Positions 37,853 to 46,534 of a stretch of DNA of 64,000 nucleotides are shown here, piece after piece. Position numbers and translations under genes: made by a program. Under the pieces are notes generated by a model. The model had not been told where the DNA came from. It searched no databases and worked only from the letters and a program-made list of their open reading frames with translations. The number at the start of each line of letters is the position of its first letter. Positions within the stretch are counted from its first letter, which is position 1. The DNA lies in assembly GCA_037138595.1 (NCBI GenBank), contig JBAXIB010000002.1, positions 90,392-154,391 on the forward strand, written 5' to 3'. This DNA is from UBA4742 sp037138595. GTDB lineage: Bacteria; Actinomycetota; Acidimicrobiia; Acidimicrobiales; Acidimicrobilacustridaceae.

Positions 37853-39379
37853 GTGCTCGATCCTCAAACCCCGGTACTCATTGGCGTGGGTGCAATCACT
37901 CAGCGCATTGAGGGACTTGGCCAGGACAGCAGTCAATTGGCCGAGCCCATCGAATTGATGCATCAAGCAGCACTTTCGGCCGAGCGCGATGCCGGCGCGC
38001 CAGGCCTGTTACAAAACGTTGATCTCATCGCCGTGCCGAAAGGCATCTGGGATTATCCCGATGCCGCTCGGCAGTTGGCTTCGTTAGTCGGCGCAAAGTC
38101 ACCAGCATCGGTGCACACCGTCGTTGGCGAGGTTGGAATCTTGCAACAAACCCTTATCAGCCGCGCATGTTCCGCAATTGCCGAGGGCGAGTCAACCATT
38201 GCACTCATCGCTGGCGGCGAAGCGCGCCAGCGTGCCGTGCTCGCGACACGGACAGGCCACGATGCTTTGGACACGATTGTCCCCGGCGCCCCTGATGAAC
38301 TCCTCCTGCCGATTGGCGACATCATCACCGCCATCGAAATTGAACGTGACCTCGCAGTACCGGCCCACCAATACGCGCTGGTCGAAAGCGCTCTGCGCCA
38401 CAATTCGGGCATCACTGCTGAGCAACAGGTTGACCTACTCGGCAATCTTTGGGCCAGCTTCGCCCGCGTTGCCGCGGCAAACCCCTTCGCCTGGGACCGG
38501 TCCAATCCGGACGCACACAAGATCACTACCGCATCGCCGGACAATCGGATGATTGCGACGCCATATACCAAGCGCTTGTGTTCGCAATGGAACGTTGACC
38601 AAGCCGCCGCACTCATAGTGACATCGGTGGCCACGGCTTCTGCGGCCGGCGTGACGCCGAATCGCTGGGTCTTTCCGCTGGTCAGCGCCGAGTCCCAAGC
38701 CATGATTCCGCTTCCCGAACGCGCCGAGTTAGCCCGGTCGATCGGTACCAAGTTGGTCGGGCAAGCTGCGTTCCGCGCGATCGATATCACCGTCGACGAC
38801 ATTGACTATTTCGATGTATACAGCTGTTTTCCTGCAGCGGTTCAAGTTCAGATGATCGAGCTCGGCATCACGATCGACACCGATGGCAACGTGACCACGG
38901 GCAAGGCGAAAGGCCGTCCACTCACCCTCACCGGAGGAATGACCTTTGCCGGCGGACCATTGAACTCGTACGCGCTGCACGCAACGGCTGCGATGGCAGC
39001 AACGTTGCGAGATGAACCCGGGGCAATCGGGCTCGTGACATCAGTCAGTGGGATGTTGACGAAACCGGCCGTCGCCCTGTGGTCAACGCTGCCACCGTCG
39101 CGTCGGTTTTCCGACATCGATGTCACGACCGAAACGCTTACTCAGGTCGAAACGGTGACCATTGACCGCAACGCCACCGGGTTTGGCACCATTGCTGCGA
39201 GCAGTGTGTTGTGTGATCGCGGCGTACCATCTCGAGTCGTGGCCGTCATCGAATGTGCCGACGGTTCGCGAACCATCGCAGTGGATTACGACCAGCAACG
39301 AGCAGAGGCCGGAATGCATGAGGACCTCGTGGGTTCGTCGGTTGAGGTAGGCCCACCCGGTCAGTTCGATCGGTGCTAA
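37853..39379 (+). CDS. Thiolase-like protein (TLP1/SCP2-thiolase type)
   Basis: This 508-residue protein starts at GTG and begins LDPQTPVLIGVGAITQR. The thiolase core has DYFDVYSCFPAAVQVQM and the LTGGMTFAGGPLNSYALHA region with the C-terminal catalytic part. The segment after about residue 420 looks like the extra OB-fold domain seen in mycobacterial TLP1. The usual N-terminal nucleophile Cys motif is not evident (VGEVGILQQTLIS in that region), so true thiolase activity is uncertain. A lipid- or sterol-CoA role fits the neighbours. Confidence 0.78.
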   Translation: MLDPQTPVLIGVGAITQRIEGLGQDSSQLAEPIELMHQAALSAERDAGAPGLLQNVDLIAVPKGIWDYPDAARQLASLVGAKSPASVHTVVGEVGILQQTLISRACSAIAEGESTIALIAGGEARQRAVLATRTGHDALDTIVPGAPDELLLPIGDIITAIEIERDLAVPAHQYALVESALRHNSGITAEQQVDLLGNLWASFARVAAANPFAWDRSNPDAHKITTASPDNRMIATPYTKRLCSQWNVDQAAALIVTSVATASAAGVTPNRWVFPLVSAESQAMIPLPERAELARSIGTKLVGQAAFRAIDITVDDIDYFDVYSCFPAAVQVQMIELGITIDTDGNVTTGKAKGRPLTLTGGMTFAGGPLNSYALHATAAMAATLRDEPGAIGLVTSVSGMLTKPAVALWSTLPPSRRFSDIDVTTETLTQVETVTIDRNATGFGTIAASSVLCDRGVPSRVVAVIECADGSRTIAVDYDQQRAEAGMHEDLVGSSVEVGPPGQFDRC

Positions 39380-39490
39380 CAACCAATATCACCCTTGTCC
39401 GCCGCACCCCACGAGCACCAATGGTCGACAATGCAAGAATGACTGGCTGACAGGCAACCATCCCAACAGATTTCTATGCCGAGGAGTCCC

Positions 39491-40426
39491 ATGCCAGTAG
39501 ACCCGAACTTTCAAGCCCTACTCGACAACCTTGCTGGTCCCGACGCGAAAGACCTCGCCGATCTCACGATTGGTGAAGCACGCGACCTCGAGGTGCTCAT
39601 GGGCATGCTCGAATCAGACAAGGTCCACGTCGATAGCGTCGAAGACCGCACGATTCCTGGTCCCGCGGGTGAAATTCCAATTCGGGTGTATCACCCAGAC
39701 GCTCGAGGCTCACGACCCGGAATCCTTCTTTGGTTTCACGGCGGCGGTTGGTGCCTTGGCAACTTGCAAAGCGGCGATGGTCCGGCGCGCCAGCTAGCAA
39801 GTTCAAGCGGCGCCGTAGTGGTTTCCGTTGAATACCGGCTTGCACCGGAACACCCGTTTCCGGCCGGCCCCGAGGACTGCTGGGCGGCATTGAATTGGGT
39901 CGCTAATCACGGATCTGAACTCGGTGGAGACCCTGCACGAATCGCAGTCGGCGGTGATAGTGCTGGCGGCAATTTGGCCGCAGTTGTTGCGATCAAAGCC
40001 CGTGACGCGGGCGCTCCATTCATCTGCCATCAACTCCTCGTCTACCCCGGTACCGATTTGACCATGTCACATCCATCGATTGAGGAAAATGCTGAGGGAT
40101 TCCTCCTGACCAAGCGCAGCATGATCTGGTTCGCCGATCTCTACCTCGGCCCCGATGGCGACCCACGAGATCCGGAGGCGTCGCCGATCTTCGCCGACGA
40201 CCTCTCGGGCGTCGCTCCAGCCACCGTCATTACTGCGATGTTTGACCCGCTACGGGACGAAGGCGAGGCCTACGCCGAGGCGCTTCGGCAGGCAGGAGTT
40301 GAAGCCCGAACTGAGCGTTACGACACCATGATCCATGGGTTCTTCTCCATGGGTTCGATCAGTCCCATCGCCGATCATGCCATCAACGACGCTGCCGCAA
40401 TCTTGCGTGAAGCACTTGTCGACTGA
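39491..40426 (+). CDS. Alpha/beta hydrolase, hormone-sensitive-lipase family
   Basis: The 311-residue enzyme has HGGGWCLGN (oxyanion hole), the nucleophile elbow GDSAGGNLAA and a late catalytic His in TMIHGFFSMG, the HSL/acetyl-esterase set. GAGGAG four bases before the ATG at 39491 decides this start over the ATG at 39476. Its TGA overlaps the ATG of the SDR gene. Short-chain ester hydrolysis is the likely reaction. Confidence 0.88.
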   Translation: MPVDPNFQALLDNLAGPDAKDLADLTIGEARDLEVLMGMLESDKVHVDSVEDRTIPGPAGEIPIRVYHPDARGSRPGILLWFHGGGWCLGNLQSGDGPARQLASSSGAVVVSVEYRLAPEHPFPAGPEDCWAALNWVANHGSELGGDPARIAVGGDSAGGNLAAVVAIKARDAGAPFICHQLLVYPGTDLTMSHPSIEENAEGFLLTKRSMIWFADLYLGPDGDPRDPEASPIFADDLSGVAPATVITAMFDPLRDEGEAYAEALRQAGVEARTERYDTMIHGFFSMGSISPIADHAINDAAAILREALVD

Positions 40427-41172
40427 TGGGTCGCATCAACGACAACGTCGCGTTGATAACCGGAGGTGCATCTGGGCTTGGTGAAGCATGCGCTCAGCGT
40501 TTCGCTGCCGAAGGTGCCATCGTGATTACGGTCGATCTCGCGAGCTCAGCCGATCACGTCGCCGATGTATGCGACGAAAATGCTATGCGCAATGTGGTGG
40601 AATCAATTGTTGCGAAACACGGCCGTTTAGACACGTTGGTGAATTGTGCCGGAGTCGCAGGTGGTGGGCCCGTTCATCTGCTTGACATCACCGAATGGAA
40701 CCGCGTGCTGTCCATTAACCTGACTGGCACCTTCGTTTCATGCAAGCAAGCCCTCCAGCCGATGCTGGCCCAAGGAAGCGGAAGCATCATCAATGTGGCG
40801 AGCGTGGAAGGCATTGAAGGCACCGAAGGTGGCAGTACCTATAACGCGTCGAAAGCTGGCGTGGTGATGCTGACCAAGAACTTGGCAATCGATTACGGCC
40901 GCAGTGGGATCCGCGCCAACTGCATCTGTCCTGGCTTTATCCAGACTCCCATGTTGAGTTCGGTTCTCGACAGCCCCGGGATGGAGATCTACCGCGACCG
41001 CATCCGAGATGAGCACAAACTCGGCCGATTCGGTCGGCCTGATGAAATTGCGAGCGCCGCGTTATTCCTCGCGTCTGACGACGCTTCGTTCGTGACCGGC
41101 CACTCGTTGGTGGTCGACGGCGGGTATACCGCAGGCCGCCGACCGGGGATGCTCGAAGGCTTCGGCCTGTAG
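40426..41172 (+). CDS. Short-chain dehydrogenase/reductase (SDR)
   Basis: The 248-residue classical SDR has TGGASGLGEACAQRF (NAD(P) site), LVNCAGVAG, a catalytic Ser in NVASVEG and the YNASK Tyr-Lys pair, then ICPGFIQTPM. It is translationally coupled to the esterase gene by the TGATG overlap, so the pair may act on ester-derived alcohols. Substrate is not identifiable. Confidence 0.88.
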   Translation: MGRINDNVALITGGASGLGEACAQRFAAEGAIVITVDLASSADHVADVCDENAMRNVVESIVAKHGRLDTLVNCAGVAGGGPVHLLDITEWNRVLSINLTGTFVSCKQALQPMLAQGSGSIINVASVEGIEGTEGGSTYNASKAGVVMLTKNLAIDYGRSGIRANCICPGFIQTPMLSSVLDSPGMEIYRDRIRDEHKLGRFGRPDEIASAALFLASDDASFVTGHSLVVDGGYTAGRRPGMLEGFGL

Positions 41173-41230
41173 CAAGACGAGTCACCGTCGGATCGCACCT
41201 TTACCGGCGATGCGGGCCCAATGGTGCAAG

Positions 41231-41259
41231 TTGGACCAAAACGCGGCACACTGTAAACC
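41231..41259 (+). promoter_or_regulatory. Weak candidate promoter for the CarD gene
   Basis: TTGGAC (41231-41236) and TAAACC (41254-41259) are separated by 17 bases, upstream of the CarD gene. The -10 element is a weak match, so this is a tentative call. Confidence 0.25.
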
Positions 41260-41277
41260 CCGTATCAGATGAACGTT

Positions 41278-41282
41278 GGAGG
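41278..41282 (+). promoter_or_regulatory. Ribosome binding site that sets the CarD start
   Basis: GGAGG lies 7 bases before GTG 41290-41292. An in-frame ATG at 41269 is upstream of this site and lacks one of its own, so the GTG is taken as the start. Confidence 0.7.
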
Positions 41283-41289
41283 TTCCGCG

Positions 41290-41802
41290 GTGGTATTCAA
41301 GATCGGGACCAAGGTCATCTACCCGTCGCACGGCGTGGCCAAGATCGTCGGCCGAGAGAAACGCAAGGTTGACGGCAAAGACGTCAGCTACCTCGTGCTG
41401 TCAGTTCCAGAACGTGGATGGGGCACGACCGGCAACATGACTGTTTCGGTTCCCGAGGCCAAAGCAGAGGCGCTCGGCGTTCGAACTGCAGTGTCCGAAG
41501 AAGAAGCAGCCGAAGTTCTTGAGGTGCTGGCCGTCACCGACGCCCGGGTCCCGTCTAACTGGTCCCGCCGATTCAAAAATCACCAAGAGAAGCTCAAGTC
41601 CGGCGATGTCTACGAGCATGCCGAGGTGGTCCGAAATTTGGCCCTTCGTCAACGAAACGCTTCATTGTCGACCGCCGAACAATCGATGTACGCAAATGCT
41701 CGCCACGTGCTTATTTCCGAGCTCGCGGTTTCGTGGGGCGTCGATGATGCCGAAGCCGAGACTCGGGTTGACCAAGTCTTGGGACTCATCCCGAAAGACT
41801 GA
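41290..41802 (+). CDS. carD: CarD-family RNA polymerase-binding regulator
   Basis: From GTG 41290 the protein is 170 residues, beginning VVFKIGTKVIYPSHGVAKIV, the RID/Tudor-like domain that binds the RNA polymerase beta subunit. A helical C-terminal DNA-binding domain follows, containing SRRFKNHQEKLKSGDVYEHAEVVRNLA. CarD stabilises open promoter complexes at rRNA and many other promoters in actinobacteria. The start is set by the GGAGG described separately. The preceding SDR gene ends 117 bases before, so it probably has its own promoter. Confidence 0.93.
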   Translation: MVFKIGTKVIYPSHGVAKIVGREKRKVDGKDVSYLVLSVPERGWGTTGNMTVSVPEAKAEALGVRTAVSEEEAAEVLEVLAVTDARVPSNWSRRFKNHQEKLKSGDVYEHAEVVRNLALRQRNASLSTAEQSMYANARHVLISELAVSWGVDDAEAETRVDQVLGLIPKD

Positions 41803-41849
41803 GCAGCTCGCTGCGGCTTCGGCGATGATCGCATGTCGTTAGCCAACCT

Positions 41850-42692
41850 ATGAGCGCCGAATCAGATCCGAATCGTTTGGCCGTTCGCAAAATCGCGTTC
41901 GAGTACCCCGCCGATTTGGATCCAGCTTGGAACCGTCAGTTCCCGGAGTTCGCGTTTGCCGCTAACAGTGTTTCGCTGTTGATGCCCTATGCCGAGCCCT
42001 ACTTCGTCAAGGCAGTTCGATCCGCCCTTGGACAGATTGACCCGACGATAAAGAGCCGCACCGAGGATTACCTGCGCCAGGAACTCCAGCACCATGTTCA
42101 ACACCGACGATTCAATGATTTGATTGTTGCTCGGTATCCACGGATTGCGCGGGTCGAGTCTTGGATGAAACAAACCTATGGGTGGCTTTCACGGACACGG
42201 TCCCAACGATTCAATCTCGCGTTCGCGGCTGGATCTGAAACCATCGCCTTTGCTATTGCCCGATGGACCGAAAGTCACCTTGGTGAGTTTTTCGACGGTG
42301 CCGATCCCGTCGCGGCAACCTTGTTCTTGTGGCATCTGGCCGAAGAAGTTGAACACAAAACCGCAGCCTTTGACGTGTACGAACAAGTAGACGGTTCTCG
42401 TTTGCGCTATCTCGCAGCAATGACAACTTCATTTGCGTTGCTGGCTTGGTTCACGATTCTGTCGACGCTGACCATGTTGTGGGCCGACCATCGGCTGGCA
42501 CGGCCCACAACATGGTTTCGATTGTTCAAGTGGTCGTTAAGCCTGTCGTTCACCGTCTTGCCTGACATGCTCGCTTCAGCCATGCCAAGCCATCACCCGT
42601 CCGACTTCAGCGATCCACCACTACTCAGCGCGTGGTTACGTGACTTCGACCCTGTGACAGGAACCATGCCGGTTTGGACCCCGGGGATCTAA
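41850..42692 (+). CDS. PF10118-type putative metal-dependent hydrolase
   Basis: The 280-residue protein matches the PF10118 family: RKIAFEYP at the N-terminus, a QELQHHVQHRRFND segment and HLAEEVEHKTAAFDVY. The spaced Glu and His residues in these helices suggest a di-metal site of the ferritin-like kind. One hydrophobic helix is seen near residues 190-212. Activity is not established. It lies 47 bases after carD and converges with the Amt gene, overlapping its stop by 4 bases. Confidence 0.72.
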   Translation: MSAESDPNRLAVRKIAFEYPADLDPAWNRQFPEFAFAANSVSLLMPYAEPYFVKAVRSALGQIDPTIKSRTEDYLRQELQHHVQHRRFNDLIVARYPRIARVESWMKQTYGWLSRTRSQRFNLAFAAGSETIAFAIARWTESHLGEFFDGADPVAATLFLWHLAEEVEHKTAAFDVYEQVDGSRLRYLAAMTTSFALLAWFTILSTLTMLWADHRLARPTTWFRLFKWSLSLSFTVLPDMLASAMPSHHPSDFSDPPLLSAWLRDFDPVTGTMPVWTPGI

Positions 42693-44326
42693 CGATCCGT
42701 TAACACGGGCTCCTTGACACCCTTTGACGATGGGCCTTCGGCAATTGGTGAAGTCGAATAGCTCGACCCCATGCCGAACTCCATGTGGTAGGCCGGACCA
42801 CCATGTTCGTGGATGTCGATTCCTTCGAGTTCTCCTGCTTCAGAGACTCGCAGGGTCCGAGTGGCCTTGACTGCATACATCAGAACGAATCCGACTGCTA
42901 AGGCCGCCAAAGTGATGGTCAGGCTGCCCTTAAGTTGAGCCAACAACTGGTCGGTTCCACCTCCATAGAACAATCCAGTCACCAGTGTTGATGTATCGGC
43001 ACCTGTTGGCCCGGGGATTCCAAAATCACCGCTGGCGAACAACCCGACGGCGATCGTTCCGAAAATGCCAGCTATGCCGTGAACGGCCACAGCACCAATC
43101 GGATCATCGACTCGCAGCCATTCAATGAAGTCGATGCCAAGCACGATCACTACGCCGGCGATTGCGCCGATGGCGATGGCACCGAGCGGGCTTACCCAAT
43201 AGCACGGAGCGGTTATGGCAACGAGGCCGCCAAGGAGTCCGTTGATTGTGATGCCCATGTCCCACTTCTTGACCCGGGGATAGATCCAAGCCATCGCAGT
43301 CAAGCCACCCGCGCATGCCGCGAGTGTCGTATTGGTAGCCACTCGGCCGATGCCTTCGAAGTCCATGGCCGACAGGGTTGAACCGGGGTTGAATCCGTAC
43401 CAACCAAACCACAAAATGACCGCGCCAACTGCCGCTATCGTCATGTCGTGGCCTGGGAACATACCGCCACCATCACGCTTGAATTTCCGGCCGAGCCGAG
43501 GTCCGAGAACTACTGCACCGGTAAATGCCACCATGCCGCCGACCGTGTGGACAACCGTTGAGCCAGCAAAATCACGGAACGGGGTGTCCATCGTGGCGAG
43601 CCATCCGCCTGGTCCCCATACCCAGTGACCGAGGATCGGATAAATGAATCCGCTGACAACAAAGCTATAGAGGAGGTCGCCTTTGAATCCCGTCCGACCA
43701 ACCATTGCGCCAGACGTAATCGTCGAACATGTGTCGGCGAAGGCGAATTGGAACAAAAAGAAGGCGAGAAACGCGACACCTGTGGTTCCATAGGTCGCAG
43801 TGGCATTGCCAAGAAAGAAGTAGTTATGACCAATGATCCCATTGCCCTCACCGAACATAAAGGCAAAGCCGAAGGCCCAAAACAGCAGCCCACATAGGCA
43901 GGTGTCAACGATGCACTCTTGCAGAACGTTCACGGTTTCACGAGAACGTGCAAAACCTGCTTCGAGCATCATGAATCCGGCCTGCATCAAGAACACCAAA
44001 AATGCCGTTACCAGAACCCACACCGTGTTCAATGGGTTGATGATGTCGTCACCGGTAAACGGAGCTGGCACCGCACCAGTTGCATCTTGAGCGAGGGCCT
44101 TATCTCCAATGAATTTCATGAATACGTAGGCAATAGCGATGACCGCCAGCAGCCCAATCATCTTGCCGGCCAAGTAGACGCCGAAGTACCGGCGCTGCTC
44201 GGGTACGCCGAACGCCGCTTTGAGACGTTTATGAAACGGCGCCTTTTCACCAGAATTGGCGTTGGGAGAAAAGGCAACTGTTGTCATGGTTTCCAAAGCC
44301 TCCATCTTGCCGACCAGCTGAACCAT
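42689..44326 (-). CDS. amt: Ammonium transporter (Amt/MEP/Rh family)
   Basis: The protein has 545 residues from ATG 44326, which is preceded by AAGGAGGA. It carries Amt landmarks: DFAGSTVVHTVGG (conserved Asp and first pore His), AVHGIAGIFGT (second pore His), and FQFAFADTCSTITSGA. It has 11 or so core helices and an extra hydrophobic segment near residues 55-78 before the usual extracellular start. It conducts ammonium into the cell. No glnK/glnB follows it, unlike in many bacteria. A long leader with a hairpin lies upstream. Confidence 0.92.
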   Translation of the reverse strand: MVQLVGKMEALETMTTVAFSPNANSGEKAPFHKRLKAAFGVPEQRRYFGVYLAGKMIGLLAVIAIAYVFMKFIGDKALAQDATGAVPAPFTGDDIINPLNTVWVLVTAFLVFLMQAGFMMLEAGFARSRETVNVLQECIVDTCLCGLLFWAFGFAFMFGEGNGIIGHNYFFLGNATATYGTTGVAFLAFFLFQFAFADTCSTITSGAMVGRTGFKGDLLYSFVVSGFIYPILGHWVWGPGGWLATMDTPFRDFAGSTVVHTVGGMVAFTGAVVLGPRLGRKFKRDGGGMFPGHDMTIAAVGAVILWFGWYGFNPGSTLSAMDFEGIGRVATNTTLAACAGGLTAMAWIYPRVKKWDMGITINGLLGGLVAITAPCYWVSPLGAIAIGAIAGVVIVLGIDFIEWLRVDDPIGAVAVHGIAGIFGTIAVGLFASGDFGIPGPTGADTSTLVTGLFYGGGTDQLLAQLKGSLTITLAALAVGFVLMYAVKATRTLRVSEAGELEGIDIHEHGGPAYHMEFGMGSSYSTSPIAEGPSSKGVKEPVLTDR

Positions 44327-44391
44327 CGGTTCCTCCTTCGTGTCATGCCCGATCCGGCGGACCATGGCAACCCATCGACGGGAACGCAGTC

Positions 44392-44412
44392 CCCCTCGAT
44401 CTGTTAGAGGGG
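44392..44412. other. Hairpin in the amt leader
   Basis: CCCCTC and GAGGGG form a 6-base stem with a 9-base loop, about 66 bases upstream of the amt start. No U-tract follows on either strand, so it is not a standard terminator. Confidence 0.35.
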
Positions 44413-44581
44413 ACCGTAGGAAATCAGCGTGTCGGCTTCGTGAGCCAAGCGTTACACCATGCCGACAGCTTGCTGAACGAAACCTGACTTCGAGAGCAGA
44501 CCGGCGGCAGTGTTTCCTAATCGGCGGCAGGCTCGAGGGTATCTATTAATGTCACGCCGTAAACACTCCAAAGTTTTCGGT

Positions 44582-44610
44582 GCAGCGACACCCAATGTGC
44601 GTGTCGCTGC
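44582..44610. promoter_or_regulatory. Perfect 10-base inverted repeat
   Basis: GCAGCGACAC (44582-44591) and GTGTCGCTGC (44601-44610) flank a 9-base loop and end 65 bases before the cysteine-rich protein gene. There is no U-tract on either side, so an operator or leader structure is more likely than a terminator. Confidence 0.4.
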
Positions 44611-44675
44611 GGATCGCTACCCGATGGACTCAAACCACCACGCCGCCGAGCAATTACTCGCATAGGGTCCGCACC

Positions 44676-45338
44676 ATGGATCGCAGTGTTCCCGAACCGT
44701 TCATCGAAGTTGACGCCGGCGAAACCATTTGGCGCTTCGATACATCGTTCCTGACTTCGCACTGGACCTGCATTTGGGGTCGAGGCTGCCACGGCATTCT
44801 CGATTTCCCAGCCGACGAGCTCGGCCAGGGTTGCTGCTCAGTGGGCGCCGAACTTGACGGTGACGACGCACCAACTACCGCTGCACTCGCGAGTTTTCTC
44901 AAACCGGCGAGGTTCCAGTACTTCGACCAGGCCCAGCTTGGCGGGATCTTTAGCGATGACACGCGCACTAACACTCGCGTGGTTGATGGCGCGTGCATTT
45001 TCCTCAATCGACCACAATTCGAGGGTGGCGCCGGCTGCGCACTGCACCTCGCAGCGATTGATGCCAATGAATCCCCGATCGATTGGAAACCTGAAGTGTG
45101 TTGGCAGCTTCCGATCAAGGTCGATTGGGAGCCTGGCGAGAACGACACTGAGATCGCGACGCTTCGCCGATGGTCGCGAGCCGACTGGGGCGATGAAGGC
45201 CCGACGATGCATTGGTGCTGCACCGAGGGTTCCAACGCGTACATTGGCGCTGAAATGGTTATCGACTCGTTAAGTGATGAACTCGAAGCCATTATCGGCA
45301 CACCAGTTTTTATCGAGTTGCAAAGTCGCCTGGGTTGA
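44676..45338 (+). CDS. Cysteine-rich conserved protein, possibly metal-binding
   Basis: The protein is taken from ATG 44676 (220 residues, starting MDRSVPEPFIEVDAGETIWR). Many Cys residues lie in short motifs: TCIWGRGCHG, GQGCCSVGAE, GACIFLN, GCALHL, VCWQLP and HWCCTE. This distribution resembles zinc- or iron-sulfur-binding proteins of the YkgJ/DUF3109 kind, although I cannot name the family. An upstream ATG (44580) would include the inverted repeat region and its residues look non-coding. Confidence 0.7.
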   Translation: MDRSVPEPFIEVDAGETIWRFDTSFLTSHWTCIWGRGCHGILDFPADELGQGCCSVGAELDGDDAPTTAALASFLKPARFQYFDQAQLGGIFSDDTRTNTRVVDGACIFLNRPQFEGGAGCALHLAAIDANESPIDWKPEVCWQLPIKVDWEPGENDTEIATLRRWSRADWGDEGPTMHWCCTEGSNAYIGAEMVIDSLSDELEAIIGTPVFIELQSRLG

Positions 45339-45421
45339 CGTGACATCTCAGCTGCCACCTCAAGTCACGCGAATCGTTGTGCGCTTCGTCAACTCAGCCA
45401 ATAATCACGAGACGAGGATCC

Positions 45422-46417
45422 ATGGTTGACCCCACGCCCCACATCAACCGTCGGCCAATCGCTACTAACGGGGTCCGACTCTCGGTGATGGATTCCATGA
45501 GCGGGTACAAGGGCTTGCCGATCATCCTGGCCCACGGCTTTCCTGAGCTCAGCTATTCATGGCGTCATCAACTTCCAGCGATCGCCCATGCGGGGTATCG
45601 CGTGCTCGCTCCAGACCAACGGGGGTATGGGGCTTCCGATCGGCCCGAACGCGTCGAGGACTATGACATCGTCGAACTCACGAATGACCTGCTCGGCATC
45701 CTTGATGACCTAGGCGAAGAACGAGGCATTTTCGTCGGGCACGACTGGGGTTCGATGGTTGTTTGGTCCCTTGCGCAACTCGCACCTGAGCGAGTTGCCG
45801 GCGTAGTCGGAATGAGCGTTCCGTTCATCCCGCGCGGGCCAATGCCGCCGATGCGGATGCTGCGCGAACTCCTTGGCGATGCGTTTTTTTACATGCTCTA
45901 CTTCCAGGAACCCGAGATCGCCGACCGCGAACTCGGCGGTGATACAGCTCGGACCATGCGACGATTCCTCGCTGCCGGTTCGCTCGAAGAAGGCGTCGAA
46001 ATCGACCCGGTCGACATGTTCGCTAACGACGGGCGCGGATTCATCGACCGAATGCCTGAGCCAGACGGGCTCCCTGCTTGGCTTGAGCAAGCCGAACTTG
46101 ACCATTACATCACCGAATTCACCCGGACCGGATTTACCGGTGGCATTAATTGGTATCGAAACTTTGATCGCAATTGGGGACTTACCGAGTCGGTCGCCGA
46201 CCGCGGTGTCGACGTGCCGTCGATGTTCATCGGGGGAAGCCTCGACCCCGTATTACTGATGACGCCACCCAGTGGGATGGACGGATGGATGACCCACTAC
46301 CACGGCACGGTGTTGGTCCCTGGTGCTGGCCACTGGGTGCAACAAGAAAAGCCTGATCCGGTCAATGAAGCGCTCATCAACTTCTTCGAGATGATCCGGA
46401 CAACCAAGCCCAGATAA
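45422..46417 (+). CDS. Epoxide hydrolase-like alpha/beta hydrolase
   Basis: The 331-residue enzyme has the oxyanion motif HGFPELSYSW, DQRGYGASDRP, the nucleophile Asp in VGHDWGSMVVW and the His in GAGHWVQQEKP, the set of soluble epoxide hydrolases. The lid region carries YRNFDRNW. GAGG five bases before ATG 45422 supports this start. It follows the cysteine-rich gene on the same strand after 83 bases. Confidence 0.88.
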   Translation: MVDPTPHINRRPIATNGVRLSVMDSMSGYKGLPIILAHGFPELSYSWRHQLPAIAHAGYRVLAPDQRGYGASDRPERVEDYDIVELTNDLLGILDDLGEERGIFVGHDWGSMVVWSLAQLAPERVAGVVGMSVPFIPRGPMPPMRMLRELLGDAFFYMLYFQEPEIADRELGGDTARTMRRFLAAGSLEEGVEIDPVDMFANDGRGFIDRMPEPDGLPAWLEQAELDHYITEFTRTGFTGGINWYRNFDRNWGLTESVADRGVDVPSMFIGGSLDPVLLMTPPSGMDGWMTHYHGTVLVPGAGHWVQQEKPDPVNEALINFFEMIRTTKPR

Positions 46418-46534
46418 CGGTTAACGGTCAGTTCCACGTACTGTTGGCAGGCCCAATCAAACGAGTCGATGCCAACCCCTTTGCCGCCTGAGCGATAGAG
46501 GAACGTATCCGTCTCATCCCGACGGAGTATGTGC

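Larger units (their letters stand above)
44327..44675. other. 349-base intergenic region between divergent genes
   Basis: No coding frame that looks real is present. It contains the amt ribosome site (AAGGAGGA on the minus strand, around 44331-44338), a hairpin CCCCTC/GAGGGG at 44392-44412 within the amt leader, and a perfect inverted repeat at 44582-44610 near the cysteine-rich gene. Promoters for both flanking genes should lie here, but I cannot place them. Confidence 0.6.
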
